NCBI GenBank assembly: GCA_003054665.1
Contig: QAYY01000011.1
Span: 408,654 to 472,653, forward strand
From: Opitutaceae bacterium EW11
Lineage (GTDB): Bacteria; Verrucomicrobiota; Verrucomicrobiia; Opitutales; Opitutaceae
Length of the DNA stretch: 64,000 bases
Direction: 5' to 3'
Notes under the pieces: generated by a model
Seen by the model: only the letters and a program-made list of their open reading frames with translations
What the model was told of the DNA's origin: nothing
Databases searched by the model: none
Shown: positions 35,007 through 43,100 of the stretch, piece by piece
Numbering within the stretch: position 1 is the stretch's first letter
Layout of the letters: each line of letters opens with the position of its first letter
Translations under genes and position numbers: made by a program

Positions 35007-36370
35007 AAACCATAGGCGGCGGGCTGAAAGCCTTTCACCTTGCCGTATTTTTTCAGGCAGAGGTCGATGAAGTCCGCTTCGGTTGCCGGCAGGGAATCGA
35101 GTTCCTTGGCGAAGCCCATCAGGGCGTCCTTCTCGAAGCTCGTAAAACGCACCTGGGAATCCGCGAGCATGAGTTCCGCGCAGGTGATGGCGGCGGCGCG
35201 GGCCCGCGAGTAATAACTCTCGTTGTTGTCGACGACCGCCTTGCCGATGGCCCACGCATTGTCGGGGCAGAGGATGAATCCCTGCAGGCTCCGGTAGCGG
35301 TCCGATGTGACAAGGCACGCCTGGTACTGCTTCTCGTAGCCGAGCGAAATCGCCGAGTTCATCGCGGCGGTGTCGTAACCGAGGATCTCGGCGAAGACCG
35401 CGGGAGAACTGCCGCCGAACATGTGGTGGTACTCGACGGCTTCGTTCGACCAGAGGTCGCACACCGCGGCCATGACGTTCCCGCAGAGGGAGGAGTGGGC
35501 GCAGGCGCAGCTCTTTCCCTCCATCGACATCGGCAGCCCGGTCACCGCTTTGATAATCGGGTTTTCGTAGCCGCAGTCCTTCCCAGGCCCCAGCGCGCCG
35601 CATTCGTAGGCGACGAGCGAGCGCCCGACGGCGATCGCCCGGCAGAGCGCGGCGAGCGTGTGCGGCACGTCTTTCGAGATGTATCCCGCGGCCATGAACA
35701 TCGCCGTGTTCGCCTGAGCGCAGTCGGTGTCGCCCCCGGGCACGGCGCCCCGCTTTCTGGCGATTGCGACAATCTGCGGCCAGAGCCAGGCCATGTCGCG
35801 GCTGCCGAGGACGGCCTGGGAAAAGAGCAGTCCGGTGATGTCGTTTCGGATGATCGAATAGTCGAAAACCTCTTTCCCACCCAACGACTCGATCGAGACG
35901 ATATCGGCGTATTTGGCGCAGGCGTCGAACGCCTCCAGCACCTTGCGGGTCCGGTCGGAGTTGCGGAGGTCCACCATGTCCGGCTTGCGGATGTCGGCGA
36001 CCGTGGAGCGATAGGCGGCCTTGATTCCGTACTTCTCGATGTAGTCGTCGATCTGGTGGGTCGTCTGTGCGGCGATCTCCATTCCCCAGCTGGGATCGTC
36101 GGTCATCTGGAAAACATGCTCGTTCTCCACGACGACGCTCGGGTGCCCCACGCTCACGCAGCGTTCGAGAATGTCGCCGGTGGCGCGCTCGAATTCCCGC
36201 AGCAACGTGCGCAGATCCTTCTCGCTTCCGGGCCGGGGGTGGGGAACGACCTCGGGGATGACGAGGCCGCCGCCGATCACGAGCCCGCGCCGGGTCGTCA
36301 CCGGCTTTTTCGCGGAACCGAAGATCATTTCGTCCGCGCTGGCGTAGGCCATGGAGTCGGACAGTTTCAT
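35003..36370 (-). CDS. mtaB: Methanol:corrinoid methyltransferase MtaB
   Basis: A 455-residue cytoplasmic zinc enzyme that transfers the methyl group of methanol to the Co(I) corrinoid of MtaC. Similarity to Methanosarcina MtaB runs end to end, from MAYASADEMIFG to the final KVKGFQPAAYGL. The three zinc ligands are Glu161 (VSIESLGGKEVFDY), Cys217 (GGDTDCAQANTAMF) and Cys266 (GPGKDCGYENPIIKA), the same motifs and spacing as Glu164/Cys220/Cys269 of the M. barkeri enzyme. Length is normal for the family. It starts 17 bases after mtaC and overlaps the activase gene. It is not a pyrrolysine-type MttB protein. A non-methanol substrate for a divergent member cannot be excluded, but all catalytic residues are retained. 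Confidence 0.93.
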   Translation of the reverse strand: MKLSDSMAYASADEMIFGSAKKPVTTRRGLVIGGGLVIPEVVPHPRPGSEKDLRTLLREFERATGDILERCVSVGHPSVVVENEHVFQMTDDPSWGMEIAAQTTHQIDDYIEKYGIKAAYRSTVADIRKPDMVDLRNSDRTRKVLEAFDACAKYADIVSIESLGGKEVFDYSIIRNDITGLLFSQAVLGSRDMAWLWPQIVAIARKRGAVPGGDTDCAQANTAMFMAAGYISKDVPHTLAALCRAIAVGRSLVAYECGALGPGKDCGYENPIIKAVTGLPMSMEGKSCACAHSSLCGNVMAAVCDLWSNEAVEYHHMFGGSSPAVFAEILGYDTAAMNSAISLGYEKQYQACLVTSDRYRSLQGFILCPDNAWAIGKAVVDNNESYYSRARAAAITCAELMLADSQVRFTSFEKDALMGFAKELDSLPATEADFIDLCLKKYGKVKGFQPAAYGL

Positions 36371-36387
36371 TGCCTGGATTGGGTTCG

Positions 36388-37140
36388 CTAGCCGTTCCAC
36401 TTCGCCCGCATCTCGGACCAGCCGAGACCATTGAGGGCGTCTTCCGCCATGCCGGGAGCCTGGCTTGCCTCCTTGCCCCAGACGCCGAGCTCGAAACCGG
36501 TGACAAAATCCTCGCTGACGGCGCCGCCTCCGCAGACGAACGGAATCTGGAGCCCCGCCTGTTTGAGCCGCGCGGCAATCTTCGGGAAGGCCGTCATCGT
36601 CGTCGTCATGAGCGCGGTGCCCGTCACCATCACCGGTTTGTGCACGCGGCAGGCCTCGACCACCTCGTCCACCGGCACGTCCGCTCCCAGATTCACGACG
36701 TCGAACCCGGATGCCCGGAGCAGCGCGTTGACGATGGCCTGGCCGATGTCGTGGATGTCGCCTTCCGCCGTGTGCGTGACGACCTTGGCTTTCTTCTCCA
36801 TCGCCCGTCCCATCCTCTCCTCGCAGAGCGTGATGCCGGCGACCATCGCGTCGGACGACAGGATGACCTGCGGGAGGAAATATTCGCCGATCTCCCAGAG
36901 CCGGCCGACCTCCTTCATTCCGGGAATCAGGCTTTGGTCGATGACCTCCCGGGGATCCCGCGAACGGAGAGCTTCGGCGACCATCGTTGCCGTCCCTTCC
37001 TCGTCGCCTCTGACCAGGCAATCGGCGACGCGCTGCAGGAGGGGGTCTTCCGAGATACGGCGGGCTGCTTCTCCCCGCCGGGCGTCGATCGTGAGATCGT
37101 AGCGAGTGAAGATCGGAACGGGACTCATCGCGTCTTTCAT
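36388..37140 (-). CDS. mtaC: Methanol methyltransferase corrinoid protein MtaC
   Basis: A 250-residue cobalamin-binding protein that carries the methyl group between MtaB and a downstream acceptor methyltransferase. An N-terminal four-helix cap domain (about 35-110, LIPGMKEVGRLWEIGEYFLPQ) is followed by a Rossmann-like B12-binding domain. The cobalt-ligating His130 lies in AEGDIHDIGQAIV, with the LGADVPVDEVVEA, TGTALMTTTM and VCGGGAVSEDFV motifs characteristic of MtaC. The start is ATG 37140, chosen because a GGAAAGG ribosome-binding site (37149-37155) lies 8 bases upstream; a second ATG at 37128 is possible. It is the first gene of the five-gene mtaC-mtaB-ramA-DUF1638-kinase run. Confidence 0.93.
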   Translation of the reverse strand: MKDAMSPVPIFTRYDLTIDARRGEAARRISEDPLLQRVADCLVRGDEEGTATMVAEALRSRDPREVIDQSLIPGMKEVGRLWEIGEYFLPQVILSSDAMVAGITLCEERMGRAMEKKAKVVTHTAEGDIHDIGQAIVNALLRASGFDVVNLGADVPVDEVVEACRVHKPVMVTGTALMTTTMTAFPKIAARLKQAGLQIPFVCGGGAVSEDFVTGFELGVWGKEASQAPGMAEDALNGLGWSEMRAKWNG

Positions 37141-37407
37141 GCAATGGACCTTTCCTTGTCGGAGCTGAGGTAACTGCTGCGCGCGAATGCCTGTCGGCTG
37201 GGGGGCGGGGGCAACGTAGATTTTGTCCCGGGGGGCCCGTTTCGCGAGCACGAAATCGAGCGCGCCGAGCTGGTCCTGGGTGCCCCAAACGCCTCGGAAA
37301 AAGCGCCGCTCGAGCGTTCTGCCGGAAGGCCGGCATCCACGTTGCGCCTCGAAGTGCGACGCGTCGATGCAACGGCGACCGTGTCGCCGAAATCCCACTA
37401 CAAGCTT
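37141..37407. other. Leader/promoter region of the mtaCB operon
   Basis: About 270 bases upstream of mtaC with the ribosome-binding site at its mtaC end. A small perfect inverted repeat, TGCCGG-AAGG-CCGGCA, lies at 37320-37335. I saw no cobalamin riboswitch core and no -12/-24 promoter. Confidence 0.4.
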
Positions 37408-37469
37408 GGCCCTCCGGCCGCACCGGCAAGGCCCGCCGGAGGCGGCGAACCTCCCTTGTGCGGAGGGCC
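37408..37469 (-). terminator. Possible terminator of the upstream hypothetical gene
   Basis: GGCCCTCCG (37408-37416) pairs with CGGAGGGCC (37461-37469) just after the stop of the 37475-38098 gene. The loop is long, GC-rich and may itself fold. There is no T-tract. Confidence 0.3.
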
Positions 37470-37474
37470 CCGGG

Positions 37475-38098
37475 CTATCGTCCGAGGCTGGTCGTGAACT
37501 CGCCGATGCCGTCCTCGTAGGTGAATACGCTCCGCCACTTGGCTCCGAACAGCCACTGATATTCCTCCACGGCGGCCTTGGGGTCCTTTTCGTACGCCTT
37601 CGCGAAGGCCATGCTGTACTTCGCCGTGTCGATCAGCGTCGAAGTGCTGCTCGCGGCGGCGTACGCCTGATCGAATTCGGCATTGTCGTTGAGCGCGTCC
37701 TCGACGCGCTGCCGATCTTGAGCGGAGAGGTCGCCTGCCACCGAGATGTGAGCGAATTCGTTTCTTTCGACGGTGAGCCTGGTCGACGGCGGGAGGCCCA
37801 GCTCCTTCAGGGTTTCTTTCAGCAGTTGGGTCGCCTTCGCGGTGTTCCGGTCCCGGAACGCGCACAGCTCATCCATCGTGATGACACCGTCTGCGCCCGC
37901 CCCGTCCAGAAAGCTCGAGGCCATCCGGGTCCGCAGGGGAGTGGAAACGGAGCCGGCTTCCGATCCCGCGGAGGACTCGGTGGCGTCCCCGGCCTGGTCC
38001 AGCACGGCCGCGAAGTCGGGCGAGCCGGAAGCACTCCTGCGCTGCACGCCTGTGGTGGAAACGTAACTACTCGTGGATGCTAACGGATTGACGATCAT
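37475..38098 (-). CDS. Hypothetical protein with a possible EF-hand-like loop
   Basis: A 207-residue protein of no recognised family. The first 50 residues are Ser/Thr/Ala-rich and probably disordered (SPDFAAVLDQAGDATESSAG). An EF-hand-like loop and exit helix, DGAGADGVITMDELCAF, lies near residue 65; it has the D-x-x-x-x-DG-x-I-x-x-x-E pattern, but the third calcium ligand position is Ala. The rest is helical with an aromatic C-terminus (YQWLFGAKWRSVFTYEDG). No signal peptide or membrane helix is evident. The Ser/Thr-rich N-terminus is reminiscent of flagellar or secreted accessory proteins, but that is not evidence of function. It lies upstream of mtaC in the same direction, more than 330 bases away. 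Confidence 0.65.
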   Translation of the reverse strand: MIVNPLASTSSYVSTTGVQRRSASGSPDFAAVLDQAGDATESSAGSEAGSVSTPLRTRMASSFLDGAGADGVITMDELCAFRDRNTAKATQLLKETLKELGLPPSTRLTVERNEFAHISVAGDLSAQDRQRVEDALNDNAEFDQAYAAASSTSTLIDTAKYSMAFAKAYEKDPKAAVEEYQWLFGAKWRSVFTYEDGIGEFTTSLGR

Positions 38099-38350
38099 GC
38101 CCTTTCACAAGCATCAACCGGGCCCGATTGCGGCTGCCTGTCGCAAACGCCCGGATACGATGCGGTAGTGCAGTTTTGGCGACGGTGTGCCGGTATCGTG
38201 GGCGGCCCGCGGGAAAAGTCTTCCCTGCCGGAGAGCAGAATTTGCCTGCGGCCCTCGTGCAGCCCGGGTTTGGCTGTCTAGGAAACGTGGATACCACCCG
38301 CACGACGACTGCGATGCCGGCGGGCAGTGGCGCGCGTTCGGCGGCGCAGC

Positions 38351-38917
38351 TCAGTCGACGTGCACGACGCCGGCGGCGCGGAGGACGGCGGCGGCTTCCT
38401 GTTCGAATCTCCTCCACTCGCGCCAGACGGCGGCGGGGACGCGCGACGTGTGGATGACGCGTTTGGCGAACTGCAGGGCCGACGTCAGTCGTTCGCGGTC
38501 GGCGGAGGATTCTTCACCCGGCTTGTTGAGCAGGGTGAAATCGGGAAGAACGCCGAAGTTTTTGGGGTCGTCCAGAGACGTTCCGGTGGGAAGGGGTGCG
38601 GGAGCCGGGGGAGGAACTGGCGCGGCCGGGGCCGGTGCGGGAGCGGCCGAGGCGGGAGCGGGAACCGGGTCGGCAGGGTCCGGCTGGGTCTGGGGCGACG
38701 GTGCTGTCTTGGCCGGCTTTCGGCCGGGGTGCGCGGCCTGTCGTGCCCTCATCTCCGTCGCCCAGATCGCGTGGCGAATCGCTTCGGCGAGGTCGTCCGG
38801 ATCGTCGAATCCGAACCGCTTCGGCTGCGAGGCGAGTTCCTCGGCGAGGCGTTTCTCCAGTTGTGCAACCTTCGAGCGAGCCGCTTCGAGTTCTTTGAGC
38901 AACGGAACGAGGGACAT
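38351..38917 (-). CDS. Hypothetical coiled-coil protein with Pro/Ala-rich linker
   Basis: A 188-residue protein, start ATG 38917 (MSLVPLLKELEAAR). Residues 1-35 form a heptad coiled coil (LEAARSKVAQLEKRLAEELA). A short domain follows with FGFDDPDDLAEAIRHAIW and a basic GRKPAKT motif. The middle (about 75-115) is a low-complexity Pro/Ala linker. The C-terminal 60 residues are helical (LTSALQFAKRVIHTS, VWREWRRFEQEAAAVLRAAG). The layout, an oligomerisation coil, basic patch and flexible tail, could suit a DNA- or scaffold-binding protein, but there is no family match. Confidence 0.6.
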   Translation of the reverse strand: MSLVPLLKELEAARSKVAQLEKRLAEELASQPKRFGFDDPDDLAEAIRHAIWATEMRARQAAHPGRKPAKTAPSPQTQPDPADPVPAPASAAPAPAPAAPVPPPAPAPLPTGTSLDDPKNFGVLPDFTLLNKPGEESSADRERLTSALQFAKRVIHTSRVPAAVWREWRRFEQEAAAVLRAAGVVHVD

Positions 38918-39216
38918 GTGCGAGTAGGGTGCCCGGCGGAATGGCGTGCAGCATTGCATGAAGCTTGCCGGGGTGACGTGTCAATAAGCGCGCGGTCGGA
39001 GCGCGCCTTTTCCGCAGTCCGGAGGGCACGCACGGCACGGCGGGGGGCGTCCGACGCCCGGCCGCCTGCTTCGTCGAGAGCGGGGGTGGCGGGACTTCGC
39101 GATGCTTAAGTTCCTCCGACCGGCGCCTGGAGGACAATACGAGCGCAGTTTCCCGCCGAATACGGCGATCTGGACGACGCGGTCGGGTGAACGACTTTGT
39201 GGGAGCCCGATCGGAT

Positions 39217-40953
39217 TCAGCCCTTCGTCGCAGGCTGACCGGAGTCGTCGCTTTCCGGGCCGACGGGACGTCCGGACGTCTCCGCCGGAACTCCCAAGCT
39301 GCCGGGCTCGACGGAATCGGAAAAATCGAGGCTCTCTTCCAGCGTGGCGGAGGGCGGCCTGGTTTCGATCCGGGACGTCGACGGGCTGGAGGGAAGCGGT
39401 ATCCGACCGGCGGTGCTGCGCTTTCCATCGCCGGAGGTCCCGATGCGCGAAGTTCCCGTTTCCTGCCCCAAGCCGGCGTCCTGGCCGCGATCGCCCTCCA
39501 CCAGCTTCATCAGCACGTTCACGTGCGAACGAAGCAGGTTCGCCTGGGCATTGAGCTCCTCGGCGGCCGCGGCGCCTTCTTCGGCGGCAGCGGTGTTCTG
39601 GTGGGTGACGGTGTTGATCTGCCCCAGGGCGAGGGACGACTGCTGCGCGTGCAGTTGGGCGGTGGAGGACGTGCTGGCGATCTTTGCGACCAGTTCGTCG
39701 ACCTGCCGTGTTTGCTCGCAGATCCGGTCCAGCTTTTCCGCCGCCGTTTCCGACAGTCCCGCGCCGCGGGCGGTGCGTTCGGTGGATTCTTCGATCTTGG
39801 CCTCCGTCTCCTTCGCGGCGCTGGCCGCGCGCTGCGCCAGACTGCGCACCTCGTCGGCGACGACCGCGAAACCCGCGCCGGCTTCCCCGGCGCGTGCGGC
39901 CTCCACCGCGGCGTTGAGGGCAAGGATGTTCGTCTGGAACGCGATTTCGTCGATTGTCCTGACGATCCTCGCCGTTTCCGATGCGGACCGCTGGGCTGCC
40001 GCCATGGCGTCGCGCAGGAGACGAATGTCCTTCGCGCTTTCCTCGATCAGGCCCCTCGATCGCGCCGCCGCCACGTGCGCGGTCTCCGCCAGCTCGGTAT
40101 TCGATGCGCTGGTACGGACGAGCTGATCCAGAGTGGCCGTCGTCTCCTCGATCGCGCCGGCCTGTTCTTCGGTTCCGGCCGCGAGATTCTGGCTTGCGGC
40201 GGACACCTGGCCGGCGGCCGAGGCGGTCAGGTCCGCGCTTTCGTGAAGCGAAACCGAGACGTTGCGGAGGACGTGGTTTATGGCGGTGAAAATGAGCGTG
40301 CCGAGAAGTGCCGCGACCAGCGTCGCGAGCACCATCGAACCCCCGACGGCCGATTTCGTTCGGCGTGCTTGGGCGTCGATCTGAGCCGCCTGCGCGATCG
40401 CGGCCTTGGAGTTCCAGTCGAGCATCGTCTGGAGGAGATAGCGGTAGCCTGCGAACGATGGTTCCAGCTGGGTGCGCGACAGCTCTTCGGCCTGATCGGC
40501 GTTTCCGCTCTTGAGCAGATCGAGGTACGCTGTTCGCGCCTGTTCGTAGCGTGCGCGTTTCTCGCGCAGGGTGTCGAAGTTCGCCCGGTCCTCCGCGAGG
40601 AAGATGGTCGACTCGTACCTCGCGAGAGCCTTGGTCGCGTCGGCCAGATTGGCGTCTCCCCTGGCCAGATGGGTCTGACGTTCCTTTTCGTCTTTGGCGA
40701 CGGCGGCGGCCACAAGCCGAAGGTGCGACCGGAGGGTTTGGGTGGCAGCTTCCGCCATGTCGGCGGTGCCGGGGACGCAATCGACGCGGATTTTGGTCGC
40801 CGAGCGACTCATGTCGTCGGCGAAGCGCCAGAGCGCGACGTCGACCGCGAGGATGACGAAAAGCACGGAACCGAATCCGAGGGCGATCCGCCTGGCGACG
40901 GACGCGCGGCTCCAGAACCAGCTGAGGGGGTTCGGACTTCTCAGGGAAGACAT
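39217..40953 (-). CDS. Methyl-accepting chemotaxis protein
   Basis: A 578-residue chemoreceptor. The first transmembrane helix is at about residues 22-42 ([19 protein letters not shown]). A four-helix-bundle periplasmic sensor (about 45-205) follows, and the second helix is at about 205-228 ([19 protein letters not shown]). There is no clear HAMP. The signalling coiled coil has the conserved hairpin tip ([20 protein letters not shown], about 355) that binds CheA/CheW. After about residue 490 a Ser/Pro-rich tail replaces further coil and does not end in a CheR-binding pentapeptide. No other chemotaxis gene is in the window, so its partners are elsewhere. It is divergent from the hybrid kinase gene at 41286 across a 332-base promoter region. 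Confidence 0.92.
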   Translation of the reverse strand: MSSLRSPNPLSWFWSRASVARRIALGFGSVLFVILAVDVALWRFADDMSRSATKIRVDCVPGTADMAEAATQTLRSHLRLVAAAVAKDEKERQTHLARGDANLADATKALARYESTIFLAEDRANFDTLREKRARYEQARTAYLDLLKSGNADQAEELSRTQLEPSFAGYRYLLQTMLDWNSKAAIAQAAQIDAQARRTKSAVGGSMVLATLVAALLGTLIFTAINHVLRNVSVSLHESADLTASAAGQVSAASQNLAAGTEEQAGAIEETTATLDQLVRTSASNTELAETAHVAAARSRGLIEESAKDIRLLRDAMAAAQRSASETARIVRTIDEIAFQTNILALNAAVEAARAGEAGAGFAVVADEVRSLAQRAASAAKETEAKIEESTERTARGAGLSETAAEKLDRICEQTRQVDELVAKIASTSSTAQLHAQQSSLALGQINTVTHQNTAAAEEGAAAAEELNAQANLLRSHVNVLMKLVEGDRGQDAGLGQETGTSRIGTSGDGKRSTAGRIPLPSSPSTSRIETRPPSATLEESLDFSDSVEPGSLGVPAETSGRPVGPESDDSGQPATKG

Positions 40954-41137
40954 GGCAAGTCAGGTTCGATCCGGCACTGCCGAAGGTCTTCTGCCCACCG
41001 TCGTGGCGGGCGGTGTTCCGAAACGGAAGGCCGGGCAGCGCGGGAATTCTAGGGGTTTTCGGGCGGGCCTGATCACTGTTCAGTCCCGCCTTTGGGTCTA
41101 GTTTCGATCCCATCCCGCGGCGGCTTGAATGTGAGTT

Positions 41138-41154
41138 TGCTTAATCCTTAAGCA
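41138..41154. promoter_or_regulatory. Perfect inverted repeat, candidate operator site 1
   Basis: TGCTTAA-TCC-TTAAGCA: 7-base arms around a 3-base centre in the divergent region between the chemoreceptor and the hybrid kinase/REC-LacI genes. The rest of the roughly 330-base gap shows nothing else clear. Confidence 0.5.
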
Positions 41155-41243
41155 GGCGGTGGGTAATTACATCGTATTTCCCGGTAGCGACTTCCGTGTC
41201 TCGCCGTCCTTCGTCTCATTAGTCGGATTCACCATCGCACAGG

Positions 41244-41257
41244 TGCTTAACGATTAA
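41244..41257. promoter_or_regulatory. Partial copy of the same motif, candidate operator site 2
   Basis: TGCTTAA-CGA-TTAA repeats the first 14-base framework of site 1, starting 106 bases further on and ending 29 bases before the hybrid kinase start. A CG at the centre is typical of LacI-family operators. Confidence 0.42.
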
Positions 41258-41285
41258 ACGGAATACCCGCCGCATACCGAAAGTT

Positions 41286-43019
41286 GTGCTCCACAATCGG
41301 TATGGCCGGCCGCTAACTACCGCAGCGTTTTCTCTCGTGACTTGTTCTTCTCTCGGTTCCCACGCCTCGAGTTCCTCCCACGGTTCCGTGCAGGACCGTT
41401 TGGTGAATCGAGTGCTCGGTCTGGCCATGGGGTTGTCGGGAGCGCGCCATGCCGCCCTGTTGGAGTGGGAGGGCGAAAAACGCGTCTTTCGCGTCATCGG
41501 CGTCGGAGGGGGCCTCGCCGCGGTCTTGAATGGCGATGTCGAGATTCGGATTGCGGAGGTGCCGGAAGAATCCGGGGCATCGTTTTCCACCAGTGCCTGC
41601 GGGCGTATAGCCGACGAAGTCAGATCGCGGTTTGCGCCGGGCGAGACGGCCGCCGCCACGCCGATCGTGCTTCGTATCGACGGCCGCCCGTCCGGCCTCC
41701 TCGTGCTGATCCATGCGCCGCGGATCGTCTGCGAAGAGTTGATGCATGCGGAGATCGCCGCGCTCGGCGCGCTGGTGCTCGAGATCCGCCAGGGGTGGCG
41801 GGACGAGCAACGGAAAACGCGGGCTGCGGTCGAGCAGCTGCGGCAGGCCGGCCGCCTTTCGATGCTCGGAGAATCCGTTTCCAGCGTCGTCCACGAGTTG
41901 AACAACACCCTCACGTCGGTGTTGGGGTTCACGGAGATGGTGAGGGAGCGCCTCGGAGCCGCCGATCGGGAGAACGTGGAGGCCGTCTCCGCGATCCTCT
42001 CGGAGACGCGCCGGGGCACGGTCCTGCTGCAGGACATCCTGAGCTTCTCCCGCCGCGAGGCGGGTTCGGCTGAGGAGTTCGACGTGAATGAACTTCTCGG
42101 ATACGTCGCGCTCCTGCGGCGGATGCCCCAGAGGGAGGCGAGGATCCGGCTGGAGACGTCGGCTGCACCCGTGCCGGCGCTCGTGTGCGGGAGTTCCGCG
42201 CAGCTGCTGCAGGTGCTCCTCAATCTGGTCGTCAACGCGGAGCAGGCGATCGGGGGCGAGCGGACCGATGGACACATCGAGCTCCGTGCGCGGGTGGAGA
42301 AGGATTGGGTGGAAATCGCCGTGTCGGACAATGGACCCGGGATTCCCGCCGCGGTGGAGGCGCGGATTTTCGAGCCGTATTTCACCACCAAACCCTCGGG
42401 CAAGGGCTCCGGTCTCGGGCTTTCGATTTCCCGCACCATAGTCGGCGAAAACGGCGGCGACCTGAGGTTGTTGTCCAACACCTCGAAAGGCGCGGTGTTT
42501 GTCGTCGAGCTGCCCCTTTCGAACCCGCGCGGCCCCGCGGTCGAGCTGCCCGGCGCTCCGCTGCCGGAACGCGGTTTACCGGCAAACGAGAGCGCCTCCC
42601 CGGAGGCTCGGCCGTGCATCCTCGTGGTGGACGACGAACTGCCGATCCTCGACGTCACCGCCCAGGTTCTGGCCCGGTGCAATCTGAACGTTACCCAGGC
42701 GCGCAGCGGAGCGGAGGCGTTGCAGCAGCTCCAGAGCGGGGACTTCGATCTCGTGCTGAGCGACTTCTATATGCCGGGAATCGACGGTCTCCGACTTTTC
42801 GATACGCTTTGCGAGCTGAAGCCCCAGTACCGCGGACGCTTCGCGCTGATGACCGGACATAGCGCCGCGGAGGAGGTGGAGGATTTCCTGAAGAGAACCC
42901 GCGTCGGCTGCCTGGCAAAACCCTTCACCGGCGTGGAGCTGAGGGACTTTGTTCGCGTGCGGCTTCCCGCACAGGGAGGCGCGAAGGCGGGAGAGGTTCG
43001 GCAAGCCCGGGAGCGGTGA
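41286..43019 (+). CDS. Hybrid sensor histidine kinase with C-terminal receiver
   Basis: Up to 577 residues. The start is uncertain: GTG 41286 gives the longest form, and GTG 41388 (VQDRLVNRVLGLAMG) begins where domain structure starts. Residues about 38-170 look GAF-like (RHAALLEWEGEKRVFRVIG). An NtrB-type HisKA region has His203 (SVVHELNNTLTSVLGFTEM), followed by an HATPase (LLNLVVNAEQAIGGE, DNGPGIPAAVEARIFEPYF, GSGLGLSISRTIVGENGG). A receiver at about 440-560 has Asp493 (LVLSDFYMPGIDGL). There are no membrane helices. It lies 81 bases before the REC-LacI fusion gene and is its most likely cognate kinase. Confidence 0.9.
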   Translation: MLHNRYGRPLTTAAFSLVTCSSLGSHASSSSHGSVQDRLVNRVLGLAMGLSGARHAALLEWEGEKRVFRVIGVGGGLAAVLNGDVEIRIAEVPEESGASFSTSACGRIADEVRSRFAPGETAAATPIVLRIDGRPSGLLVLIHAPRIVCEELMHAEIAALGALVLEIRQGWRDEQRKTRAAVEQLRQAGRLSMLGESVSSVVHELNNTLTSVLGFTEMVRERLGAADRENVEAVSAILSETRRGTVLLQDILSFSRREAGSAEEFDVNELLGYVALLRRMPQREARIRLETSAAPVPALVCGSSAQLLQVLLNLVVNAEQAIGGERTDGHIELRARVEKDWVEIAVSDNGPGIPAAVEARIFEPYFTTKPSGKGSGLGLSISRTIVGENGGDLRLLSNTSKGAVFVVELPLSNPRGPAVELPGAPLPERGLPANESASPEARPCILVVDDELPILDVTAQVLARCNLNVTQARSGAEALQQLQSGDFDLVLSDFYMPGIDGLRLFDTLCELKPQYRGRFALMTGHSAAEEVEDFLKRTRVGCLAKPFTGVELRDFVRVRLPAQGGAKAGEVRQARER

Positions 43020-43100
43020 TGGGTAACGGCAACCGATCCCACGCCGCGGAGTGCGGCTTGCGTCCGGGTTTGCACCGGAGCGGCAGAGGCGGGTGACGCG

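Noticed and set aside
35003-36370. MttB (trimethylamine or glycine betaine methyltransferase) as the identity of this gene
   Set aside because: The end-to-end motifs and the zinc ligands Glu161/Cys217/Cys266 are those of MtaB, which is a different fold family member from MttB. There is also no in-frame amber codon to suggest pyrrolysine.
37141-37474. Cobalamin riboswitch upstream of mtaC
   Set aside because: I could not find a B12-box-like conserved core in this stretch; only short GC-rich hairpins are present.
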